Positions 23,401 to 30,843 of a stretch of DNA of 64,000 nucleotides are shown piece after piece. Both the position numbers and the translations under genes were made by a program. The notes under the pieces are model-generated. The model was given only the letters and a program-made list of their open reading frames with translations, was not told the DNA's origin and searched no databases. Numbering within the stretch: position 1 is the first letter of the stretch; each line of letters starts with the position of its first letter. This stretch comes from Symsagittifera roscoffensis (taxonomy: Eukaryota > Xenacoelomorpha > Acoela > Convolutidae), in NCBI RefSeq assembly GCF_963678635.1, contig NC_087063.1:64401290-64465289 (forward strand), read 5' to 3'.

Positions 23401-26400
23401 TAGGAATAGAAACTACTCCTATAATCGAAATAGAAGTTATTCAAACAACCGAAACCAGAATTACCCGAACAATCAATCAAGGAATAACTCATATAATAGA
23501 TCGAACTATAACAGACCAAACAATAATTACCAAAACAGATCGCGAAATAATTCACAAAATCGACACTCAAGTTATAATAATCGTTATAGAAATTATTCCC
23601 AATCACCACACCGGAATAATAATAACTATAATAATTCTAATAATCGCCACAGAAGTAGTACACCTAAACATCAAAGACAAATCAATCAAGTACAATCTAA
23701 CCCAGAAACAACATCAGACCCTCCAGGTATTGATGACACAGTAACTGATACGTTACAACTCAATCAAATAAACTGTACATCATCAGATTCAGAAAGTGAT
23801 ACTGAAAACACTCTTTCTATCAATATGATAAAAGTCGAAAATGACTATGAATCTGTCATATATGAACAACCCTTTTCATCACACATATATGAAAATCAAT
23901 CAGAATTTCTTCAAAATTATTACACTACACCCATAAATTCCACACCAACGACGCAAGAAACAAATGAGATTAACACTACAAATCAAACCAATAAAAATAT
24001 CAAAACAAAATGCTTGATTACAAACCACATTTATCAAAATATACAAAAAGAACAACCCAAAGAAAAAATTTGGACAATACCATTTCTCTTAGAAAGCCCA
24101 AGAAATAAAGAATTTCAACCACCAGACCTTGAAATAGATTTTTTAATTGATTCAGGAGCAGAATCAAACATAATAAACATCCCCACATGGAATGAAATAA
24201 AAACCTTACACCCAAAGCTAACACCTCTTGAAACCTCCAGCAAACTAGCAACAGCACAAGGATCAACATTGATAAACTACGGAAAAATCCAATTATTTCT
24301 CCTCCCCACCAGAACAATGGAACAAAGCAAAATTTTAAATAAGCCATTCAAACAAATATTCCATATCACTGACATTAAATATAATATCATTGGAATACCA
24401 TTTATTTCGAAGTATATACCAACAATTAACATACTAAATAGTAAAATATTAATCAAAGATAAATATACAAAAACAAAAGAAACATCCTTAACATTTTTTC
24501 AAAGATTAAATAAACAACCACCATTCTTTTCAAAATTCTACCCGATATTTAACCAACAAAGAAAACACCTAAAACCACTATCAGGAAATATCTATAATTT
24601 TTCAATCAAACAAGTTCACCGATATGATAAAGAACAAAACAAACAAAAATTTTATATGTCAGAATTTGAATTCAAACCTATTCACAAATTTTTCAAAATC
24701 ACAATCTCATCCATAAAATATTTGAAAAATTCGAATTCCGATATCATTTCCTTACATGTCTATAACAACACACCTTACCAAGTAACATTACCTTTAGGAC
24801 TTTTAGGATATTGCGAAACCAACGCTACAATATCACCAATACACGAAAAAGCCTATCGCGTAAATAATATACTCCAATTACTAGATATTTGCCAATCTAC
24901 AATTCTTAATGAAGAATTATCTATAAATAATATAATAAGTAACGAAAACAGAAATACGGATTATTTCACAAAAACTCCATATTTCAAACCTACATTCAAC
25001 ATAAGTAACTACACAGAGGACCAACAAAAATTTTTAACAATGTTTAATTTCCAACATTCACAAATAACACAAGACGAATTCGAAAAATTAGCCAAACAGC
25101 TAATTAAATATTCATCAGTCTATGCAACATCAAAATTCGATGTTGGAAAAATCAGTTCATCACTACATCTCCCGTTAAAACCAGACGCAGTTTTCAAAAA
25201 ACAGAGAGCAAGTAAAGTACCAATTCACTTACATGATAAAGTAAACAGATTACTCGACATTTTAGAACAATACAACATTATATCACCAGTAAACAAAGAA
25301 GAACAACCAAAAGGCAACACATTTATCAACCCCGTTATCATTCTAGCTAAAGGAGAATCATTAAAAATCGTTCTCGATGCTAGATACCTCAATTCACTTA
25401 TAGATGAATCAAAATGTAATTGGCCCATTGAACCAATACAAGTTATTTTAACAAAAATAAACGGCAAATACTTTACAACCGCCGATATGAATAGTGCATA
25501 CAATCAAATGCCACTAGATGAACAATCACGACGTTTAACACAAGTTGTTATCGGAAACCAACAATATGAATTCAACCGCTTATTCTATGGAATATCCATA
25601 GGACCAGCAGCATTTTCAGCTTTTATGAGCAAAATTTTTAGACCACTAATACTCAAGAAAAACGCAATCACCTATTTAGACGATGTTTTTATGCAATCAC
25701 AAACAAAAGACGAGATGTTCAATGTTTTAGAAAAATATCACCAAATACTTCAGAACGAAAATCTGAAGGCCGCCCCCGATAAATCACACTTCTTTTTGAC
25801 AAGAGTTAAATTCTTAGGACATAATATAGAAAGAAAAACAATCACTCCATTGAAATCACGCATTGACGCTATTCAAAAACTTCAACCACCAACAAATAAA
25901 AAGAAAATCCAAGAATTTCTTGGAATGTTAAACTTTTTAAGTAAATATGTTTATAAAATGCAATTATATCTACGACCATTTTATAACATCCTTAGACAAC
26001 AAAATAATTTTGAATGGAACACAGAACATCAAACACGATTTGAAGAAATAAAGAAACTTTTAACTGAACAAATTTCAAACACAATTCCAGATTCAAATCA
26101 ACCATTTTATGCAATGTGCGATGCTTCGAACTTTGGCATCGGTGCAGCACTATTACAATCACATGATGGTACAAATAAAATGAACCTCATATCAGCAAAT
26201 TCTCGATTATTCACTCAAGCAGAGCTACGACTCTCAACTCTAATGAGAGAATGTACAGCCATAATATATACACTGACAGAATATGAATTTCTGATACTTG
26301 GATCAAAACATCCAACAGTTCTATTCACAGACCATAAACCAATCATCTTTCTCTTTACACAAAAATCTAACCCAAACCACCGAGTTTACAGATTTCAACT

Positions 26401-28687
26401 AATTCTAATGAAATTTCCAAACTTACATATAGTTTGGACTGCAGGAAAAAATCTTGCATTACCAGACACCTTAAGTCGAAATACACCACCTGAATTACTT
26501 ACACGAAAAACAACAGTTGAAATACCCAAAAACATAAAATTCTACCTTGCAGAAAACGAAACATCACCCCGATTGGAATGCAAATATGCAGTAAAAACTG
26601 ATATTGAACAATCACAAATAAATAATTTACAACATTTCCCACTTTATTTAGATTGTCAAAATAATCATTATGAAGTTGATCTACTTGGAACATCAACTTT
26701 CAAACCAATCCCATATTCTCAATGGATAAAAAATAACACCCAACAAAAACGAACAAATAAACACCCGCCTAAGAAAGACCATTTTCCACTAATTGAAAAA
26801 GAAGATTTAACTGATAAAATAAATTTATCAGGACCACAAACAAATGATTCAAAATACACAATAAATCAAGTTTTTGACCTTCACGACCCACTTGATACAA
26901 TACCCTTATCTAAATTCGAAATTGAAAACATTTTTCTCCCTCCAACAGAAACGATTACAATTTCAACACTGAAACAATATCAAAATCTTGACCCGATAAT
27001 TAGACAACTAAAATCATGGCACAAATATAAAACTAAACCTGTCAAGGCAGATTCAACCATTCTAGGAAACAAAACACTCCTCCGATACTTTCGCAAATTT
27101 AACAACACAACAATTAACGAAAATACAGACCTTTTAGAGTATAACCTGAATGAATCTACAGTTCCATGTCTCCCTTTAAGTATGATTCTTATAGCTTTTA
27201 ATATTTCACATACACAAAATATTAAAGGACACTCTGGATCAGAAAAAACATATTCAAATTTTATACAAAATTTTTACTTCCCAAATGCACCAATTTGGAT
27301 AAAAGTACTATGCAATGACTGTATAGTATGTCAACTAAATAAACCTTACCCAAATCAAAAACAAATAGCACAAAAACAAGATTTTAAAGGACAAAGCTTG
27401 TACTTTAACCCTCGTATCTCATTTGATACCAAAGGACCAATTTCACCCTCATCCGAAGGAAACTCCTACATTATGGTAATTGTTGACGCATTTACACATT
27501 ATGTAGCAATTAACCCAGTACCACATTGTAACGCTTATTACGCTTACACAACACTCTATGAACACTGGATAGCAAAATTCGGACTACCAGAAATTTTAGT
27601 TACAGACAACGGTACAGAATTCATAAATAATGAAATTATCACACTATGTCATTTATATAACATTAAACACAAACCACGTACATCTCATGCACCTTGGACA
27701 AACGGCTTAGTCGAAGGTATGAACCGTTCATTACAAGAATATCTTAGATGTATCATCAACGGAAATGATACAAAATATACCGAATGGTCAGCAGATGTAA
27801 AATTATTTCCCTTAGCGTATAATTCACAAATTACGACAACTTTAGGAATGTCACCATACGAAACGGTTTTTAACCAAAAGCCACGCAAACCAATAATGTT
27901 TACAGCAAATTCTCATAAAAACGCACAAGGTTATTGTCAACCAAATAAAGACTCAATTTGTTATAACCTACCTTTACATACACACGATGAAGATCATTTT
28001 CATCACCCACAAATTCTTAAACTAGCCTCCGGTACACACACCGAATGGATTCTAAATAGAGATAAAAAACACAATGAAATTTATCAAAAAATAACAAAAA
28101 AGTTAGTACAAAGACAAAACATTAATGAACAAATCAATTCACGTTTTACACCAGCCTCCGAATTAAAAATTGGAACATTTGTTTTAATACCTAATTTTAA
28201 TACTCAAAAAGGAATTTCTAAAAAATTACAACCCCTTCGAAAAGGACCATACCAAATAATTGCAAAACCCACTGATGTCACATATAAAATTACCGACTCA
28301 AACAAAAAAGAAACCGTTCAACATCGAAACAACCTATTACCTTATTACCCAAAAGAATACGCACTCCGCGAATTAACTCAATTATATTCTTTCACAGGAT
28401 TAAAAATCATTCAAAATGAACCACATCTGAAAAACACAGAACAAAATGATAACCCCACCGAAAATCAAAACACAAAACCAATCGCCACCAAAATCAATAC
28501 ACAAAACCATAAAGAATCACCAAAACAAAGAAAAAATAGAAAAATGACCGAACAAATAATACCCCAAGAACAAATCGACAAATCAGAAAATAGAAAAACA
28601 ACAAGACTCCGAAATCAACCACGTAAAAACTATAAAATATTCATCCCCCAATCTAAAATTTTAAAGAAAGTGGAATTTCAAAAGTAA
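20465..28687 (+). CDS. gag-pol: Gag-Pol polyprotein, single frame (2740 aa)
   Basis: Supplies capsid, protease, reverse transcriptase, RNase H and integrase. N-terminal ~230 residues look folded, then a long Asn/Gln/Ser/Thr-rich region with QPIQQQN repeats leads to a gag domain at about 600-800. A CCHC knuckle has C842, C845, H850, C855. An Asn/Arg/Ser/Tyr repeat tract spans about 890-1070. Protease: DSGA at D1229. RT: catalytic D1674 (in TTADMNSAYNQM) and YLDD at 1737-1740. RNase H: D1886 (CDAS) and D1956 (TDHKP). Integrase: H2249/H2256 zinc module with CNDCIVC, and D2321, D2381 and E2417 with exactly 35 residues between the last two. A GPY/F motif lies near 2594, followed by a basic tail. 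Gag and Pol are not separated by a stop or frameshift, unlike many relatives. The protein is much longer than usual because of the Gag extension. All catalytic residues expected are present. Confidence 0.95.
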   Translation: MSSTHTPGEESPDDDEIFPFIVDATTDRGQHIFCKNLLLNLFEPGISPCKTEFPDVKIKRQIIDHYLKDICNITQQYGIYSIEFTSPNHNNRKYTIQTDDLDLEFSKVFSEYIKSIQYHNSQRANSIFTNEVFAIIYSYISILENEIPITNVSPTETSKHLRVRHEITLLSSYLNIIKENFTKDDVSQHTKHDLQKILAWFIIDYFTHNIDLIAQARKNFRPQNSNDDTAITEQSDYVWDPEWSHPAFISFPQTISSQAISTISYIRDYVKVIPLTIDATPLNYNTFLPDTQNNSLNSTVIHNENLNGTRNLTQQDIQTPSHFINEEIVHTTSTQQSISPIRPNLTTPRNTNPSQTQVTLQSTVKPSVAPKYSHMDYQTYRPMTIPSKTRKTFTRNNFTDHNYNYTHPSKTYNQPQRNFNQYTRSRNWDNPMTQPNSINFQTNPPQDHSENYPFFQQNKNKKQTSYQMDYLSSDDDFLQPDIFAPNTQEYRRQGIQRTRTNHRNFSPQSIDAQHQQPIQQQNLINTQSFQPIQQQNPMTAHSYQPLQMQNEIPLPYYLQQHEITRNQLSNFSQMPNAAESLQMTMNPYLMGGSSITSNKPLMVFTGTDPEYSVEDYLNAVTANLILNIGPEPINTPLHQNWIHRRTALIQTTLDGAAQKWFSVLPLEIKSNWKRFTQEFSKMFDSERNKQQQRVLCNEIRRLPNETIKQIAVRIETLVRKAYSLNTHDYKNTKMTEILMMTLTPQLRKIAIKKRASHPSSIREPDLDFRKLVDKLEQAEITMKLEETENLKLQYVNRIETTPTNINNIQESETDLVEKITEILNIYEKNPNFKGKPSFKKWCNYCRRYGHSISECRQKQQDNQNKPQKYKEPNKSFYQYMKKDQNLPNKTVYSNNSSGKPLPNNTNYTRNQSPYNSSYRGRSPERRNTNNSSQNHYNRPNSRNNYSRSNSNTQRFVSRSNSQSRNNYYPNNQSRNSSYNRNRNYSYNRNRSYSNNRNQNYPNNQSRNNSYNRSNYNRPNNNYQNRSRNNSQNRHSSYNNRYRNYSQSPHRNNNNYNNSNNRHRSSTPKHQRQINQVQSNPETTSDPPGIDDTVTDTLQLNQINCTSSDSESDTENTLSINMIKVENDYESVIYEQPFSSHIYENQSEFLQNYYTTPINSTPTTQETNEINTTNQTNKNIKTKCLITNHIYQNIQKEQPKEKIWTIPFLLESPRNKEFQPPDLEIDFLIDSGAESNIINIPTWNEIKTLHPKLTPLETSSKLATAQGSTLINYGKIQLFLLPTRTMEQSKILNKPFKQIFHITDIKYNIIGIPFISKYIPTINILNSKILIKDKYTKTKETSLTFFQRLNKQPPFFSKFYPIFNQQRKHLKPLSGNIYNFSIKQVHRYDKEQNKQKFYMSEFEFKPIHKFFKITISSIKYLKNSNSDIISLHVYNNTPYQVTLPLGLLGYCETNATISPIHEKAYRVNNILQLLDICQSTILNEELSINNIISNENRNTDYFTKTPYFKPTFNISNYTEDQQKFLTMFNFQHSQITQDEFEKLAKQLIKYSSVYATSKFDVGKISSSLHLPLKPDAVFKKQRASKVPIHLHDKVNRLLDILEQYNIISPVNKEEQPKGNTFINPVIILAKGESLKIVLDARYLNSLIDESKCNWPIEPIQVILTKINGKYFTTADMNSAYNQMPLDEQSRRLTQVVIGNQQYEFNRLFYGISIGPAAFSAFMSKIFRPLILKKNAITYLDDVFMQSQTKDEMFNVLEKYHQILQNENLKAAPDKSHFFLTRVKFLGHNIERKTITPLKSRIDAIQKLQPPTNKKKIQEFLGMLNFLSKYVYKMQLYLRPFYNILRQQNNFEWNTEHQTRFEEIKKLLTEQISNTIPDSNQPFYAMCDASNFGIGAALLQSHDGTNKMNLISANSRLFTQAELRLSTLMRECTAIIYTLTEYEFLILGSKHPTVLFTDHKPIIFLFTQKSNPNHRVYRFQLILMKFPNLHIVWTAGKNLALPDTLSRNTPPELLTRKTTVEIPKNIKFYLAENETSPRLECKYAVKTDIEQSQINNLQHFPLYLDCQNNHYEVDLLGTSTFKPIPYSQWIKNNTQQKRTNKHPPKKDHFPLIEKEDLTDKINLSGPQTNDSKYTINQVFDLHDPLDTIPLSKFEIENIFLPPTETITISTLKQYQNLDPIIRQLKSWHKYKTKPVKADSTILGNKTLLRYFRKFNNTTINENTDLLEYNLNESTVPCLPLSMILIAFNISHTQNIKGHSGSEKTYSNFIQNFYFPNAPIWIKVLCNDCIVCQLNKPYPNQKQIAQKQDFKGQSLYFNPRISFDTKGPISPSSEGNSYIMVIVDAFTHYVAINPVPHCNAYYAYTTLYEHWIAKFGLPEILVTDNGTEFINNEIITLCHLYNIKHKPRTSHAPWTNGLVEGMNRSLQEYLRCIINGNDTKYTEWSADVKLFPLAYNSQITTTLGMSPYETVFNQKPRKPIMFTANSHKNAQGYCQPNKDSICYNLPLHTHDEDHFHHPQILKLASGTHTEWILNRDKKHNEIYQKITKKLVQRQNINEQINSRFTPASELKIGTFVLIPNFNTQKGISKKLQPLRKGPYQIIAKPTDVTYKITDSNKKETVQHRNNLLPYYPKEYALRELTQLYSFTGLKIIQNEPHLKNTEQNDNPTENQNTKPIATKINTQNHKESPKQRKNRKMTEQIIPQEQIDKSENRKTTRLRNQPRKNYKIFIPQSKILKKVEFQK

Positions 28688-29285
28688 TTTTAACATTATA
28701 CTTCACTATCTTGAAACCTTCGAAACATTTTTCATTTACATTTTTCAAAATAACATGCTGACAAGTACGTAATAATTCTAGTTCAAAATAAACCAATAGG
28801 ATTCATCCAATCCGTCACTTTCTCTAACTCAAACTAAGACCAATTAGACGAATCATATAGAACTCCAGGCACATCTATAACTATAACTTTACGACCTCCA
28901 GGTCAAAAATAAGCAAACCACTCCAACTTGACAACTAAAATAAATATCACCATAATACCGTACCCCTCCCTTATCTAATAACCCAAAGATCAACAATATT
29001 TCCCCAACTCAGACCACGAATACCCCCAAAGCAAATTTGTTAACTTAGCCTAAAGTAACAAAATGAACATTTTAATTAGCCTAAAGTATAAAAATCTCAC
29101 CATACCCCGGATCATTTGACAAACAAAAATAAAGAAAAAGACGACCTCCCAGTCACCATGAAAATTGCCCCCAACAATTTTTTACAGAACTCAACCCACT
29201 TGTCAAAAAACTAATAAATAATCCGACCACACTAAAAAATCGCCTCAAACAGCAAAAAATATTCGACCAAGAGATCATTTCTTAA
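28688..29285 (+). other. Non-coding spacer between pol and the downstream frames
   Basis: About 600 bases without a substantial frame. The word TTAGCCTAAAGTA occurs at 29045 and 29076, and ACGACCTCC-like words at about 28892 and 29140. It is a likely place for subgenomic splice acceptors or an internal promoter, but I see no decisive signal. Confidence 0.4.
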
Positions 29286-29516
29286 ATGCTCTTCTCTCAA
29301 TCAGTTACTCAAATACTCATAAATCTTAAACATTTTTTTACAATACTTGAAACCTTTATAATATTTCTTTTTGATATACTTGAATCTTTTCTAATAATCC
29401 TAATCATTTTTTGTAACATTTTTTTAATTTTCTACACTATACTCGAACTATTCCTCCAACTTTCCAAAACCCTTGATTACATCCACAGGTACGAGTCATA
29501 TAACTTGTCTAAATGA
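29286..29516 (+). CDS. Small hydrophobic membrane ORF a (76 aa)
   Basis: Starts at a real ATG. Residues ~15-60 are almost entirely Ile/Leu/Phe (for example IIFLFDILESFLIILIIF), predicting one or two membrane helices, with a short polar C-terminus. Its TGA overlaps the ATG of the next frame as ATGA (29513-29516), a termination-reinitiation arrangement that also occurs at 33446. Viroporin-like or leader roles are guesses. A CAG/GTACGAGT donor-like site lies inside it at 29488/29489, so part of it could instead be an exon. Confidence 0.5.
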   Translation: MLFSQSVTQILINLKHFFTILETFIIFLFDILESFLIILIIFCNIFLIFYTILELFLQLSKTLDYIHRYESYNLSK

Positions 29517-29701
29517 TACGAACAATTTTCAGTAGAACCGATATTTTTTTATTGTTTGTAATTTTCATAACATTTTTATCATCCCTCATTTTGACAATAT
29601 GTAAATGTATAAAGAAAGCAATCTTCACATTTGCCCTAGCAACAATCCTTCTAATTCTTTTTTTGGAAGAATACTATAATAAACATAAACCTTCCCACTA
29701 A
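29513..29701 (+). CDS. Small hydrophobic membrane ORF b (62 aa)
   Basis: Begins inside the stop of the preceding frame (ATGA). Two predicted membrane helices, about residues 11-30 and 36-52, are separated by a short basic hinge (KCIKK); the tail is charged (LEEYYNKHKPSH). A strong acceptor-like AATTTTCAG ends at 29532, within its first codons, so some mRNAs may lack its start. The next frame (methionine-free) opens five bases after this stop. Function unknown; with frame a it could form a membrane pair. Confidence 0.5.
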   Translation: MIRTIFSRTDIFLLFVIFITFLSSLILTICKCIKKAIFTFALATILLILFLEEYYNKHKPSH

Positions 29702-29706
29702 AGTAA

Positions 29707-30843
29707 CAATTCAAAAATCCATCAAAAATTGCTACCCAACAGTCACAGAATCAGTCTTCACCGACATCATCCCAAGATAACCAAACACCACCTTCAACTA
29801 CTCAAAATCCTCAAACATCTACACGAATTTCTTTTCAAGACAATCCATACACTTTTGAAGAACGACATGCTCGTTTATCAGAACCACTAGAACCAGTTCA
29901 ACGACAAGCACCTCTAAGCGAACCAACATATAACCTATACCCAACACTACCACAAGAACTAAGTAGAATAAGAAATCCTAGTCAAAACCAAAATACAGTC
30001 GAAATAAATAGACAAATTATACATCCTCGACGAAACAGAAATTTTCAAACTCCACGAGTTCATTTTGATATACCTCAATCCCCATCACAAAACACTCCAG
30101 AAAACCCCATTGGTATATTACCAGAAACCCCTACGCTTCTTTCACAACGTAGCACCTCAAGCCTACCATCAGATTACTTAGGTTCAACACCAACATCTGA
30201 ACAAATACGTGAAAATCCCTTTAACCCCCCAAACCAGGCATCACGACTACCATATTGGACAACACATTCATTTACACAAGGTGAATTAAATTTAGTCAAT
30301 AATCCAATAGATATTTCTACGGATACAACAACATCCTCATCACTACCAGAAACATTATCACTACCATCAACACCATCAATAAGCCAGATTTCACCACCAC
30401 CTTTTAACTTAAATTTTCCAAATAATCTCGACGCCAGATATCGAGAACAATCATCAATAAATTTTCCTTTAAGACTAGATTGGAACACATTTACAGCACC
30501 TCCACCATTATTTGGACAACATCAAGAAAGTAACCGCCTTCATAACTGGGCACTTAATAGATTACAATATCGCCAAGATATTCACAACGATATCCGTGAT
30601 CACAATATTCAAATACTCCAACAAAACAGTTTACAATTAAAGTTTGAAATCACAGTTAAGTTAAATAATATTACCCAACATCCCTACCCATTAAATCCAC
30701 CTAACATAACAGCTCAATCACTACCACCACCGTTTATAACTACTGAAGTAATATACAAATACGACAGATATACCAAAAACACAATTGGCTACATTACATT
30801 TTATAATCCATACTCAGGATTATCATACACATGTATATTCTAA
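29707..30843 (+). CDS. Methionine-free ORF, Pro/Ser/Thr-rich (378 codons)
   Basis: Read codon by codon, this frame is open from just after TAA 29704-29706 to TAA 30841-30843 and contains no ATG codon at all. At this A-rich composition stops would be expected every few tens of codons, so translation is very likely. The first ~250 residues are Pro/Ser/Thr/Asn/Gln-rich. The last ~120 look folded (RLDWNTFTAPPPLFG, then QLKFEITVKLNN, ending GLSYTCIF). Proline motifs SPPPF, APPPL and LPPPF resemble late-domain or SH3/WW ligands. It overlaps the env start by 13 bases. Since no AUG exists, it must start at a non-AUG codon, receive a start by splicing, or be reached by another recoding event. A simple -1 shift from frame b is blocked by stops in both frames. 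Product unknown. Confidence 0.75.
   Translation, partial: QFKNPSKIATQQSQNQSSPTSSQDNQTPPSTTQNPQTSTRISFQDNPYTFEERHARLSEPLEPVQRQAPLSEPTYNLYPTLPQELSRIRNPSQNQNTVEINRQIIHPRRNRNFQTPRVHFDIPQSPSQNTPENPIGILPETPTLLSQRSTSSLPSDYLGSTPTSEQIRENPFNPPNQASRLPYWTTHSFTQGELNLVNNPIDISTDTTTSSSLPETLSLPSTPSISQISPPPFNLNFPNNLDARYREQSSINFPLRLDWNTFTAPPPLFGQHQESNRLHNWALNRLQYRQDIHNDIRDHNIQILQQNSLQLKFEITVKLNNITQHPYPLNPPNITAQSLPPPFITTEVIYKYDRYTKNTIGYITFYNPYSGLSYTCIF

Noticed and set aside
29690-29710. Frameshift from membrane frame b into the methionine-free frame
   Set aside because: Frame b stops at 29699-29701, while the target frame has a stop at 29704-29706, so a single -1 slip before the first stop would meet the second stop.
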